From an uncultured Collinsella sp. (GTDB lineage: Bacteria; Actinomycetota; Coriobacteriia; Coriobacteriales; Coriobacteriaceae), in assembly GCA_958403205.1 (NCBI GenBank), contig CATXWM010000025.1, positions 1-28,855 on the forward strand: a DNA stretch of 28,855 bases. The letters are read 5' to 3'. Numbering within the stretch: the stretch's first letter is position 1; each line of letters starts with the position of its first letter. This document shows, piece by piece, positions 7,444 through 16,400 of this stretch. The notes under the pieces were generated by a model, which saw only the letters and a list, made by a program, of their open reading frames with translations, searched no databases and was not told where the DNA came from. The translations under genes were made by a program, and so were the position numbers.

Positions 7444-9086
7444 TGAAGGCGATCTGGCTTGCATGCTGCGCGTGTGGTGATTACGGATTGCTGCAGCGGG
7501 AAGTCGAGGGTCGCGATGCGGGCGCGCAGGTGCTTCGCGTGGGCGACCTGGATGGGCTGGTGTCCATGGCGCGGGCGTTTCCGTCGCGTCGCGGGGCGGC
7601 GATTATCGCGGCAGCCCTGTTCGATGCCGAAGACGTGCGAAAGACTGTTGCACGCCTGACGGCCGAGGGCCGTGTGAGCCGCGTGGTCGTACTGATAGAG
7701 ACGCTCGATCCTTCGGATATCGAGGGGCTGTTTCGCGCGGGGGCGACCGAGGTTATCGCAGCGCGCAGCATATGCGGCAACGGGCGCGCGGGCGAGGGAA
7801 CGGTTGATTACGACCGGTGTCTGACGATTGAGCCCGATGCTTTTGTTGATAGGGAACCCGGGGCGCCTCGCGCTACAAGAGGCCCGCGTGTTGATGATTG
7901 TGGAAAAGCGGAAGCCGAGCATGGTCGGTGCCCCCGGGATCCCCTTGCATACGATGATGCCGGAGAGCCGGTGCCGTATGGCGAGGAGCTTCTGACTGTA
8001 GATATGGGATACGTGCATGGCGTGAGCCTGGTCGATGAGCTCGACGAGGTTGAGGGGCTTGCCGGGAACGACAATGTTCGTGCCGATGCGGCCGTGAAGT
8101 CTCCAGACTCGGCCCCGCGGGCCGATCAACCTGCCATGCCGGCTTGGGCGCAGCATATGAGCGCTGCCGGGGAGACGGGAACGTTGCCGCCCGTGTCGGC
8201 GCCGCCTGCCCCCACGCCGCCGGCGGATGCCGCCGCCCCGGCGCATCGAGCCCCGGTTGTCTGCGCCGTCTCGGGTTCGGGCGGTTGCGGCAAGTCGACG
8301 ATCGTCGCTACCATGGCGCACGCGGCGTCGCTGCTGGGCCTGCGTGCCGCCGTGCTCGACTTGGACCTGATGTTTGGAAACCTTTACGACCTGTTGGGTG
8401 CCGATGCCCCGCATGACATGGCGACGCTTATCGAGCCATCGGCTGCGGGTGCACTTGCCGAATCGGACATCGTGGCCGCCTCGATGCGTGTTGCCCCGGG
8501 CGTCACGCTTTGGGGCCCGGTCGCCGCGCCCGAACAGGCCGAGCTCATGGCGCGCCCGGTGGAGCTGCTGCTCGACGTCTTGCGCCGTGAATCCGACGTG
8601 GTGCTTGTCGACACCTCGGTCTTTTGGGGCGACGCCGTGGCGGCCGCAGTGGCGGCAAGCGACCGCTGCCTGGTCGTGGGCGATCCATCGGTGTCGTCTG
8701 CGACGTCCGCGGCGCGCGTCATCGAGCTGGCGAGCCGTGTGGGCGTGCCGCGTACGCGCATGAGCGCCGTATTCAACCGGTTTGGCGCGCGCGGCGCCGA
8801 CGAGGATGTCGCCATGCGCTTTGAGATTGCCTGCGCGTTGAGCTCCAAGATTCGCATCGCCGACGGCGGGCAGGACTTGACGGCGCTCATGGCATTCGGC
8901 CGTGCTGACGAGGCGGTGGGCCAGACCAGCGCTTTTGCCACCAGCGTGCGCGAAGCCACGCGCGAGATGCTCGTGGAGCTGGGCTGCGCCGTCGGTCCCT
9001 GGAGCGACATGGTCACCGACCGCGCGACGCGCACCGAGCGCCCACGTATCCGTCTTCCCTGGTCGCGCGAGGGTGATTCGCGATGA
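7443..9086 (+). CDS. CpaE/TadZ-like pilus localisation ATPase
   Basis: This is a ParA/MinD-type P-loop protein thought to position the Tad machine at the cell pole. The 547-aa protein has a receiver-like N-terminal domain (about 1-115), an unusually long acidic then Pro/Ala-rich linker (about 120-275) and the ATPase domain (about 275-530). The Walker A reads GSGGCGKST (about 278-286) and lacks the first lysine of the classic deviant motif, as is common in TadZ proteins. A Walker-A' aspartate motif (AVLDLDLMFGNL) follows. The ATG overlaps the cpaB stop, and a GTG lies one codon upstream (7440). It overlaps cpaF by 4 bp (ATGA), so the genes are translationally coupled. Confidence 0.85.
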   Translation: MKAIWLACCACGDYGLLQREVEGRDAGAQVLRVGDLDGLVSMARAFPSRRGAAIIAAALFDAEDVRKTVARLTAEGRVSRVVVLIETLDPSDIEGLFRAGATEVIAARSICGNGRAGEGTVDYDRCLTIEPDAFVDREPGAPRATRGPRVDDCGKAEAEHGRCPRDPLAYDDAGEPVPYGEELLTVDMGYVHGVSLVDELDEVEGLAGNDNVRADAAVKSPDSAPRADQPAMPAWAQHMSAAGETGTLPPVSAPPAPTPPADAAAPAHRAPVVCAVSGSGGCGKSTIVATMAHAASLLGLRAAVLDLDLMFGNLYDLLGADAPHDMATLIEPSAAGALAESDIVAASMRVAPGVTLWGPVAAPEQAELMARPVELLLDVLRRESDVVLVDTSVFWGDAVAAAVAASDRCLVVGDPSVSSATSAARVIELASRVGVPRTRMSAVFNRFGARGADEDVAMRFEIACALSSKIRIADGGQDLTALMAFGRADEAVGQTSAFATSVREATREMLVELGCAVGPWSDMVTDRATRTERPRIRLPWSREGDSR

Positions 9087-10411
9087 GTTTGCAAACAAGG
9101 ATTAAGGAAGCCGGTGCAGCCGCGGCGACAGTGCCTGTTGATGCGGGACGCCACCGTGCCGTCAAGCGCCGCACCAAACGCGCCGTGATGGACCGCATGG
9201 GCTATGACGAGGTGGCGCGTATCAGCGCATACATCGATCCGGCGCGTGCCCGCTCGGAATTGCGTCCTGCGGTGGAGGCGGCGCTCAACGTGGAGGAGCC
9301 GGGCGACCTGGCGACGCCCGAGCGCGAGACCATCATTGACGAGATTTTGGATGACGTGGTGGGCCTGGGCCCGCTGCAGCCGCTCATCGAGGACGACACC
9401 GTCACCGAGATCATGGTCAACGGTTGTCGCTCGGCTTTCTTTGAGCGCGGCGGCGTCTTATATCCCATCGAGCATGCGTTTGAGGACGATGAGCAAATCC
9501 GCGTGCTCATCGACCGCATCATCTCGCCGCTGGGCAGGCGCATCGACGAGCGCAGCCCTATCGTCAACGCTCGCCTCAAGACGGGCTATCGCGTCAACGC
9601 GGTGATTCCGCCTGTGGCGATCGATGGGCCAATCCTCACCATCCGTAAGTTTTCAGACCGCATCTGTTCATTGGACGAGCTTGTGGGCCTGGGGTCGCTA
9701 CCGCTTTGGTATGCGCAGCTGCTGTCGTGTGCGGTATCGCTGCGTCAAGATCTGGCGGTTGCAGGTGGCACGGGATCGGGCAAGACCACGCTGCTCAACG
9801 CGCTGTCGTGCGAGATATCCACCGGCGAGCGCATCGTGACGATCGAGGACTCCGCCGAGCTCAAGTTTGCGCATCACCCGCATGTGGTTCGCCTGGAGGC
9901 ACGCGAGGCTTCAATTGAGGGCGAGGGCGCGGTGACAATCCGCGATCTGGTGACCAACGCCCTGCGCATGCGTCCCGACCGTATTGTGGTGGGTGAGGTG
10001 CGCGGTGCGGAATGTTGCGACATGCTGCAGGCCATGAACACCGGGCACGACGGATCGCTCACCACGCTTCATGCGGGCACCGAGCAGGAGACCGTGGTGC
10101 GTTTGACGCTGCTTGCGCGCTATGGCATCGATCTGCCGAGCGAGCTTATCGAGGAGCAGATTGCCATGGCGCTCGACGGCATCGTGATGTCCGAGCGTCA
10201 TGCGGACGGCAGGCGTTTCGTGTCCTCCTATTCGGGGGTGCGACGCGGCGCGTCGGGCGGCGTGGAGCTTGAGCGCTACGTGACGTTCGATGCCGCCACG
10301 CGCACCTGGACGCTCGATCGCGAGCCTCCGTTTATCGCGGAGGGCCTGCGCTCGGGAACGCTCACACAAGAGGAGGTGGACGAATGGAGATCGTTGTGCC
10401 CCTCGTCGTAG
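9083..10411 (+). CDS. cpaF: CpaF/TadA pilus secretion ATPase
   Basis: This is the hexameric motor ATPase that drives Flp pilus assembly. The 442-aa protein shows the GspE/VirB11-like fold with an N-terminal domain (about 1-150), Walker A GGTGSGKTT (228-236), the Asp box TIEDSAELKF, the Walker B region RIVVGEVRG and the His box LTTLHAG. These are all the motifs expected of an active enzyme. It starts in a 4-bp ATGA overlap with the gene before and overlaps tadB by 28 bp. Confidence 0.95.
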   Translation: MSLQTRIKEAGAAAATVPVDAGRHRAVKRRTKRAVMDRMGYDEVARISAYIDPARARSELRPAVEAALNVEEPGDLATPERETIIDEILDDVVGLGPLQPLIEDDTVTEIMVNGCRSAFFERGGVLYPIEHAFEDDEQIRVLIDRIISPLGRRIDERSPIVNARLKTGYRVNAVIPPVAIDGPILTIRKFSDRICSLDELVGLGSLPLWYAQLLSCAVSLRQDLAVAGGTGSGKTTLLNALSCEISTGERIVTIEDSAELKFAHHPHVVRLEAREASIEGEGAVTIRDLVTNALRMRPDRIVVGEVRGAECCDMLQAMNTGHDGSLTTLHAGTEQETVVRLTLLARYGIDLPSELIEEQIAMALDGIVMSERHADGRRFVSSYSGVRRGASGGVELERYVTFDAATRTWTLDREPPFIAEGLRSGTLTQEEVDEWRSLCPSS

Positions 10412-11309
10412 GGGGCTTGACGGGGCTTTCGGCCGCGGTGGCGTGTGGGGCGGAGCCTCGTGCGCCGCGCGTGCCGCCGGCGGAGCTGGTCAGTCATGCG
10501 CTTGAGTCGGTTGCCGAGAGGCTGCCGCGCGAGTTGGTAGAAAACGACCTGCTAAAAAAGATTGCCCACTCCTGGGCGGCGCTGGTTCCGGCACATCGCG
10601 TTGGCCTTGTCATCGAGGATGACAAGGCGCGACTGGCATGCTTACTGCTGTCGAGTGGTGTCTGCGGCATTGCCCTGACTGTCGTATCGCTGTCGCCCAT
10701 CGGCTTTGTCCTGGGGCTGCTCGCACCGTTTGGCGTAGGTGCCGCTCGCGACACCTTCGACCGTCGCCGCGAGCAACACGATGTGGAAGAAGCCATGCCC
10801 GAGGCCTTTACGGCGCTCTCTATGTCGCTCGCCTCGGGTCATTCGCTGGCCCAGGGCATGAGGTTTGTGGGAACTCACGCGCAAGAGCCGGTGCATACCG
10901 AGTTTTTGCGCGTTGCGGCGGCGATCGACTGCGGCGTCTCGGCGACTGATGCGTTGGATGACCTACTCGACCGTATCGATGCCCCGGCCTTTCGCTTGTC
11001 ACTTTGGCGCTCAAGGTGTCGCAGCGAACCGGCGCCCCGCTTGCTGACCTGCTATCCGAGGCGTCGAGCATGGTGGGGGAGCGCATTGAGCTCAAGCGCC
11101 GCCTGGACGTCAAGACATCGCAGGCTCGTATGTCGGCACACATGGTCTCGGCGATGCCGGCGGGTATGTGCGCGGTGCTGGCGCTGCTTTCGGCCGACTT
11201 TCGCCGCGGCCTTGCAACGCCGGCAGGTGCCGGTACCGTGGTGTTGGGCCTTGCCCTCAACGCCGTCGCGCTGGTGGTTATCCGGCGCATTATGCGGGTG
11301 GAGCTATGA
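10384..11309 (+). pseudogene. tadB: TadB-like pilus inner-membrane platform protein, frameshifted
   Basis: The reading frame from ATG 10384 encodes a TadB-like T2SSF protein up to about residue 207 (DAPAFRLS, with membrane segments near 80-120). It then continues in the -1 frame as TLALKVSQRTGAPLADLL through the C-terminal membrane helices to the stop at 11307-11309. The shift lies between about 10996 and 11004 and is explained by one missing base. The original frame stays open to 11589 but reads as Arg/Trp/Cys-rich nonsense across tadC. No classic slippery heptamer is visible. The whole gene would encode about 308 aa. It may be a real mutation or a sequence error; every neighbour is intact except the start region at 12913. 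Confidence 0.82.
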
Positions 11310-11947
11310 GCGTCTTGGTCGGGGCCGCGGCGTGCCTGTGCGCGCTCAGTGTGTTTATCGTGACGGGTTTGGAGCGTGCAGACGCATGCAAGATCGCCCA
11401 GGTCTGCAAATGCGAGGCGCTGCTGGTTGTCGCGGCTGCCCGCTCGGTGACCGATGTCCTGGTAACACGGTTGAAGGGCATGCTCGGCACGGGTGGTACG
11501 GCGCAGGTGTCGCTTGGCGAGGTGTCCGAGATGATCGACGTGGTGCGTCTGGGGCTTTCGGCCGGCCTTTCGTTCGATGCGGCGCTTGAGGTTTTTTGCG
11601 CCAATCGCCGATCGACGTTGGCGATCCGCCTTGAGCGAGCCTGCATGGCGTGGCAGGTGGGCGTAGGGACGCGCGAGGACGAGCTTCTGGCGGCCGCGCG
11701 CGACCTGGATGTGCGGGCGCTCGAGACCTTTGCCATCACAGCGGGGCAGGCGCTTGCCCTCGGTGCCCCGCTTGCCGAGACGCTGGCGGCTCAAAGTCGC
11801 GAGATTCGCGCGGCCCATCGCGCTGCAGTCGAGCGCGAGATTGAGCGCGCGCCGGTCAAGCTGCTGATTCCCACCGGCACGCTCATCTTGCCGGCGTTGC
11901 TTCTGTCCATATTGGGCCCGCTGCTGGGAGCAGGCGGGATGATGTAG
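11306..11947 (+). CDS. tadC: TadC-like pilus inner-membrane platform protein
   Basis: This 213-aa membrane protein forms the Tad assembly platform with TadB. It has an N-terminal membrane segment (about 2-19), a T2SSF-like helical region (GEVSEMIDVVRLGLSAG... FDAALEVF, about 70-100) and a C-terminal hydrophobic segment (LLIPTGTLILPALLLS). The ATG at 11306 overlaps the tadB stop in ATGA and follows GGAG. A longer in-frame reading upstream lies inside tadB and is not native-looking. Confidence 0.86.
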   Translation: MSVLVGAAACLCALSVFIVTGLERADACKIAQVCKCEALLVVAAARSVTDVLVTRLKGMLGTGGTAQVSLGEVSEMIDVVRLGLSAGLSFDAALEVFCANRRSTLAIRLERACMAWQVGVGTREDELLAAARDLDVRALETFAITAGQALALGAPLAETLAAQSREIRAAHRAAVEREIERAPVKLLIPTGTLILPALLLSILGPLLGAGGMM

Positions 11948-11957
11948 GGAGGAATAC

Positions 11958-12191
11958 ATGAATACGATGACTGACGTTGCTGGCAAGGTCTGGAGCTGGG
12001 CGTTTTGCCAGTCAATTCACGCTCGCCAGCGTGCCGAGGAACTGCTGCGGGAGGAGAGCGCGCAGGGCACCACCGAGTACGCCATCCTGGTCGGTGTGCT
12101 CGTGGTGATCGCCATCATTGCCATCGTCGCATTTAAGGGCAAGGTCCAAGATCTATGGAGCGCTATCAGCGAGGGCATCAACAGCCTGTAG
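11958..12191 (+). CDS. flp: Flp-type major pilin
   Basis: This 77-aa prepilin is the probable main subunit of the pilus. It has a 34-aa leader ending in REESA, the processing-region motif QGTTEYA, and a hydrophobic helix (ILVGVLVVIAIIAIVAF). The Glu at +5 and the following Tyr match the Flp family. The residue at -1 appears to be Ala rather than the usual Gly. A GGAGG ribosome binding site lies 7 nt upstream. No prepilin peptidase gene is present in the window. Confidence 0.9.
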   Translation: MNTMTDVAGKVWSWAFCQSIHARQRAEELLREESAQGTTEYAILVGVLVVIAIIAIVAFKGKVQDLWSAISEGINSL

Positions 12192-12718
12192 AGGGCGCCC
12201 GTCCCGTCGGCGCGTTGCTGGTGCTCGCCTGTGCGGTCGTGGCGGTGGCAGTGGCGGTTTGGGGGCTTAACGCAGCACGGCAACAACGTTTAGGGGCTGC
12301 CGCGGATGCGGGATCGGGTTCGGCTGCGGCGTCTCAAATAGACGATGCGCGAGACGCGGCCGATGCGAATGCCGCCGTCACGGCGCAAACGTTCTTGCAA
12401 GCACTCGACGAGCGAGCGGACGCTGCAACGGGTTCATCTGCAAACAATGCCGTCGCTGTTCGTCTCGCATGGTCCGAGTGCCGACCGATGACCGAGGCGG
12501 CGGCGGATATGCTGCGTGTCTATCGCGAGGTGCCCACGGCACAACTTGCTCTGAGCGGCTATCTTGACATCAAGGGCAACGTGTGGGGCGCCATCGTGCG
12601 TGACGGACGCGGCTGGGTCGATATGGTGACGGTTGCCGCGGATGCTGGTGATACTTCGTGTCGTCTGCGCGTGGTCCGCCTGACCCCGCAGACAATGAAC
12701 TCAAAGGAGGGGTCGTGA
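12155..12718 (+). CDS. Unknown single-pass membrane protein in the pilus operon
   Basis: The 187-aa product has one membrane helix (about 19-37) after a short N-terminus, an Ala/Asp-rich stretch and a mixed alpha/beta-looking C-terminal region that ends near the stop. I recognise no family. ATG 12155 overlaps flp by 37 bp and has only a weak AAGG ribosome binding site; a start near 12213-12219 is possible. Its position between flp and the TadE-like genes suggests a role in pilus assembly or anchoring. Confidence 0.6.
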   Translation: MERYQRGHQQPVEGARPVGALLVLACAVVAVAVAVWGLNAARQQRLGAAADAGSGSAAASQIDDARDAADANAAVTAQTFLQALDERADAATGSSANNAVAVRLAWSECRPMTEAAADMLRVYREVPTAQLALSGYLDIKGNVWGAIVRDGRGWVDMVTVAADAGDTSCRLRVVRLTPQTMNSKEGS

Positions 12719-12719
12719 A

Positions 12720-12938
12720 ATGCATGATGTCCTGCGTGAGGAATCTGCCCAGGCAACGGTCGAATACGCCATCGTCACGGTGGCACTGCTTTCCATCGTG
12801 CTGGCGATCGCAGGGCTTTGGCGTGCCGGTGCCGATGGGCGCTTGGCGGCGCTGGTCGAGAGGACGGCGTCTCACGGCGTCACCTCGACATCGGTTGTCG
12901 ACGCTGCTGCGGGTGCTAAGGACATCGTGCTCTATTGA
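12720..12938 (+). CDS. Short TadE/Flp-like pseudopilin
   Basis: This 72-aa protein begins with REESAQATVEYA and then a hydrophobic helix (IVTVALLSIVLAIAGLW), the hallmark of prepilin-peptidase substrates of the TadE/Flp group. A strong AAAGGAGG lies about 10 nt upstream of the ATG. It is likely a minor pilin. Its stop (12936-12938) forms TGATG with a following ATG. Confidence 0.78.
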   Translation: MHDVLREESAQATVEYAIVTVALLSIVLAIAGLWRAGADGRLAALVERTASHGVTSTSVVDAAAGAKDIVLY

Positions 12939-13413
12939 TGTCACGCGCGAGGACCGGGCGCAGTCTACGGTCGAGGCGGCATTCCTACTGCCGACGTTTC
13001 TGACGCTCGTCCTGTTGGCGCTGCAGCCGGTGTGCCTGCTCTATACACGCGCGGTCATGGAGTCTGCCGCCGCCGAGACCGCGCGGCTCATGACCACGAC
13101 GACGGTGGGGGATGACGAGGATATTAAGGAGTTTGCCCGCCGCCGTCTTGCCGCGGTTCCCGACGTTTCGATTTTCCATGCCGGCGGGCCCCTGTCGTGG
13201 GATATCGAGCTTGGTCGGGCCGATGCGGGCGGCGTCTCGTCCGTTTCCGTTACCGGCGAGGTTAAACCGCTGCCCGTGATCGGTGCGTTTGCGCAGGCTA
13301 TGGGTAGCGCAGGCCAAAACGGCTATGTCGAGCTTAAGGTCGACGTCTCGTATCGATCGCGTCCCGAGTGGCTGGAGGGAGATTATGATTCATGGATTGC
13401 TGCATGGGATTAA
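12913..13413 (+). CDS. TadE-like pseudopilin with uncertain start
   Basis: The frame contains REDRAQSTVEAAFLLP, a hydrophobic helix (about 25 residues) and a soluble C-terminal domain, as in TadE minor pilins. Ending at 13413 it overlaps the TadG-like gene. The start is unclear: GTG 12913 has no ribosome binding site, and ATT 12934 sits 11 nt after AAGGA. The natural-looking coupled ATG 12938 is out of frame by one extra CG in the (CG)3 run 12944-12949. With (CG)2 it would read MSREDRAQSTVE. Confidence 0.65.
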   Translation: MLRTSCSIDVTREDRAQSTVEAAFLLPTFLTLVLLALQPVCLLYTRAVMESAAAETARLMTTTTVGDDEDIKEFARRRLAAVPDVSIFHAGGPLSWDIELGRADAGGVSSVSVTGEVKPLPVIGAFAQAMGSAGQNGYVELKVDVSYRSRPEWLEGDYDSWIAAWD

Positions 13414-15550
13414 GCGCTGCCTGTTGAAGGTGACGAGGGGGCTTGCGGGCCGTTGCCGACCGCGTGCTCGCTGCAAGCGAGGCGGCTTTATGGGTCGAGC
13501 CGGGATCGACCTGTTTATCGAAGACGGTGCCTATACCACGCTCTCCTCTGCGGTGGTCATCTTGGTGGTGCTCACGTTGCTGTTTTCGTCGGCGGCGGCG
13601 ATATGGAGCATGTCGCGCGCGGGGGACACCCAGGCGGCTGCCGATAGCGGCGCGCTGGCAGGCGCCAATGTGGTGGCGTCCTACCATACGGCTGCGACAG
13701 TGGTGGATGCGAGCATATTGAGCTTGGGCCTAGCGGGGTTTGCCACGATCGGCACCGGCTTGGTCGCCATCCTTATTCCGGGTGCCGAGCTTGCCGCGGG
13801 CGATATGGTCGACACGGGGATCGAGATCATTAAAACGCGCAATAAGTTTGCCAAAAGCGCCTCCAAGGGCCTGCAGAAAATCGAGACGGCTCTACCGTAT
13901 CTGGTTGCCGCGCGAGCTACGCAGGCCGTGTCGGCGCAGGATACCGAGGGTGCGACCTATACCGGTACGGCGCTTGCCGTGCCCAGGACGTCCGAGTCGG
14001 ATTTCGTTGCGCTCGAGGGGTCCGAGATCTCGACCGATGTCATTAAAGACACATCGAAAGATCTGGAACGCGCAGCAGATGAGCTGCAGAAGGCCTCGGA
14101 GGAGACGGCGAAAGCAAAAGAGCGCGCCTGGCTTGCGGATTGCGGCGGGTCGGATCCGGCTTCGGTCGGCAGTTGCTCATGCATGTGGGAACGCGCGAGG
14201 AGTTTGGCGAAGCTTTCGGATATTGAGAATCCGCACTATGCCTCGAGCGTCACATGGGAGCCGCAAGTGGCGCTCGATCGCGCGAAGGCCTATTACCGCT
14301 TGCGCCTTGCAAACGAGGCGCCTCAAGGCTCAAGCGTCGAGACGAAGGCGGAGTCGGCGGCGCGCAAGGCGTTTTACACCTATGCGAGCGCAGAGGTCAA
14401 TCGCGCATATATAACCGAAGACGGAGACCGGACCACTTCCTATATTCCGTTGTTGCCGCGCAACACTGACGAGGTGCGAGCGACGGAACTCTATACCGAT
14501 GCGGCGTGGCCAACTAGTACCAACGATGGCAAAACGTATCTGCATTATGGAACGAGCTGCCCCAACTATAAGAAAGGGACGCCAGGCGGGCTAGCCTCGG
14601 TCGCTGCTTATGACGGGCAGGACAAATGCAACAGATGCCATTTTGGTGTTTCGTCGCTCGGCGCCGTTGCGGCTCCTTCGACTTCTATCGAAAACGGCTT
14701 CGAGTACCACTTTGATGAGTTCAAAGGCGCTCTGGAAGACTACGTCGAATGCCGCAACAAAGAGCTCGAGCTCATGTGCCAGACCGAGGACGAGGCTGAC
14801 CGTGCGGGCAATGCGTTTGACGAGGCCATTAAAGCGCTTTCGGGCGAGCGTCCGCGTATCGCTCCGCCCGGTCGCAATGGCGTGGTCGCCTTTGCGGTTT
14901 CGGGTGCCATCTCGAGCCCCGATGAGCTCAGCTCTTCGTTTAACGCGGCGGTCAGGCTTGGCGAGCGCGGTGCTATCTCTGCTGCGGTGCTGGCACCCGA
15001 TGACGCGACGGCGCAGAACAACGTTCTCTCGCGGTTTTTCTCGACGTTGGAGGAGCGTTCGGGCGGTGTTGCCGGTGTACTCGATGGCGTCATGGATGTT
15101 TGGGGACGGCTGCTTGTGGGATACGGAGACATCCAAGGCTCGGCTGACGAGCTCATGGGCGAGATGATCGATGGCCTGGGAGGGGGCAGCGGTGCGTTGG
15201 GCTCCATTGCGTCGTGGCTCGGCGATACCGTTTCGGCGTCCGTGGCGGCGCTGGGCTTGGAGCCGTGCGACTTGCGCCTACGAAAGCCGGTACTGACCGA
15301 CACCGCCAATGTCATCAAGAGCCCGGGGTCTGACATCACAGGTCTTTCTAAAGTGCAGGACAAGCTACGAAGTATTCCGCTGGGCGTGACCGACCCCAAG
15401 GCGCTTTGCGAGGCGCTGGAATATCAAGTCGAGCGCACCATCAGCGGCACGGTGTTCACGCTTGCGGAGATTCCGCTGCCCGGCGGCGGTTCCATCCCAC
15501 TTACCGTCGATGTCGCCACACTGGCGGGTGCCCTGGGCGGTGGGTCGTAA
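13385..15550 (+). CDS. TadG-like pilus-associated protein
   Basis: The 721-aa protein has a basic N-terminus, a membrane helix (about 55-75) and the TadG N-terminal signature (AAADSGALAGANVVAS, about 84-99), followed by a large extracellular region with coiled-coil-like Lys/Glu stretches (about 220-250). Several Cys pairs (CSC, CNRC) may form disulfides. TadG-like proteins are thought to anchor or scaffold the pilus. The ATG 13385 has GGAGG at 6-nt spacing, favoured over upstream in-frame starts inside the TadE-like gene; ATG 13490 is a less likely alternative. It overlaps both neighbours. Confidence 0.8.
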   Translation: MIHGLLHGIKRCLLKVTRGLAGRCRPRARCKRGGFMGRAGIDLFIEDGAYTTLSSAVVILVVLTLLFSSAAAIWSMSRAGDTQAAADSGALAGANVVASYHTAATVVDASILSLGLAGFATIGTGLVAILIPGAELAAGDMVDTGIEIIKTRNKFAKSASKGLQKIETALPYLVAARATQAVSAQDTEGATYTGTALAVPRTSESDFVALEGSEISTDVIKDTSKDLERAADELQKASEETAKAKERAWLADCGGSDPASVGSCSCMWERARSLAKLSDIENPHYASSVTWEPQVALDRAKAYYRLRLANEAPQGSSVETKAESAARKAFYTYASAEVNRAYITEDGDRTTSYIPLLPRNTDEVRATELYTDAAWPTSTNDGKTYLHYGTSCPNYKKGTPGGLASVAAYDGQDKCNRCHFGVSSLGAVAAPSTSIENGFEYHFDEFKGALEDYVECRNKELELMCQTEDEADRAGNAFDEAIKALSGERPRIAPPGRNGVVAFAVSGAISSPDELSSSFNAAVRLGERGAISAAVLAPDDATAQNNVLSRFFSTLEERSGGVAGVLDGVMDVWGRLLVGYGDIQGSADELMGEMIDGLGGGSGALGSIASWLGDTVSASVAALGLEPCDLRLRKPVLTDTANVIKSPGSDITGLSKVQDKLRSIPLGVTDPKALCEALEYQVERTISGTVFTLAEIPLPGGGSIPLTVDVATLAGALGGGS

Positions 15551-16026
15551 TGGGCATCCGCACGCGCCTGTGCGAGGAGCGCGCCCAGGCGACGGTCGAG
15601 ATGGCAGTGGTCACGCCCGTCCTGCTGGTTCTGGCGCTTATCGTGTACAACGTCATGGTCTTTGCCGACGCGGTCGCGCGCTTCGATCGCGTGGTGCCCG
15701 ATATCGTGCTAGCGCATGCCGTGGCGCCGAGCGGGGAGGGCGATGACAGCTCCATCGATGCCTCCGCGACCGTTCAGGCTCAGATCCAACATGCCATGGA
15801 AGGCTATGACTTGCAGATTGAGGTCTCGAGCGAGCAGGGTGCGACGACATCGGATGGCGGTCTGCTTTCGCTCTCCGGCACGTTTAGGACCTATACCTGT
15901 ACCATGCGCTACGAGCCGTGGCCGAGCTCGCTCAGCATCGCCGGCGTTTCGCTGGGGGCACCGGCAAAGTTGTCGCACGAGCGCGCAGTGACGGTCGATC
16001 CGTGGCGTCCGGGGGTGGTTATGTGA
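15550..16026 (+). CDS. TadE-like pseudopilin
   Basis: This 158-aa protein begins with CEERAQATVEMA and a hydrophobic helix (VVTPVLLVLALIVYNVMVF), then a soluble domain of about 120 aa, the standard TadE layout. The ATG overlaps the TadG-like stop (TAATG) and its own stop overlaps the next GTG. It is likely a minor pilin assembled with Flp. Confidence 0.85.
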   Translation: MGIRTRLCEERAQATVEMAVVTPVLLVLALIVYNVMVFADAVARFDRVVPDIVLAHAVAPSGEGDDSSIDASATVQAQIQHAMEGYDLQIEVSSEQGATTSDGGLLSLSGTFRTYTCTMRYEPWPSSLSIAGVSLGAPAKLSHERAVTVDPWRPGVVM

Positions 16027-16382
16027 CCGCGGCCTCATCCTACATTGCCTACGCGCGGGCGCTCAACAGGCTGGGTTGGGCGCCTGCCGAGTTTGTGGTG
16101 GCGGAGTCGTTTGCCGTGCGCCTGCGCGGCATGCTGGGACGGTCTCCGATTGCCGCCAACGGGTTGCCGCTCGTCATGGCGTTCCCACGCTGCTCTTCGG
16201 TCCACACCTGCTTTATGGCCTACCCCATCGACATTGCTTTTATCGACCGCAACGGCAGCATCCTCGCATGCTACGAAAACGTCCGTCCTTGGCGCATGTG
16301 TTCCTGTCCCGGTGCCTGGGCGGTGCTGGAACGCCCTTCAATCCTCGCTACACCTCCCGCCTTTCAACAAGTGCCGGCGTAA
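16023..16382 (+). CDS. DUF192 family protein
   Basis: This 119-aa protein has the DUF192 features: VAESFAVRLRGMLGR near residues 24-38 and a CFMAYPIDIAFIDRNG block near 62-77. The biochemical role of the family is unknown; members often sit beside Tad pilus genes. No signal peptide is seen. The GTG start overlaps the preceding stop (GTGA), making this the last gene of the pilus operon. Confidence 0.82.
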   Translation: MTAASSYIAYARALNRLGWAPAEFVVAESFAVRLRGMLGRSPIAANGLPLVMAFPRCSSVHTCFMAYPIDIAFIDRNGSILACYENVRPWRMCSCPGAWAVLERPSILATPPAFQQVPA

Positions 16383-16400
16383 GAATTGGCGACAGCGGAC

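Noticed and set aside
7212..9098. 628-aa open frame antisense to the CpaE/TadZ-like gene
   Set aside because: No recognisable domain and no start signal; it lies entirely over motif-bearing genes.
11010..11589. C-terminal part of the 401-aa frame that begins at the tadB start
   Set aside because: After the frameshift it is Arg/Cys/Trp-rich and unlike TadB, while the true sequence continues in another frame.
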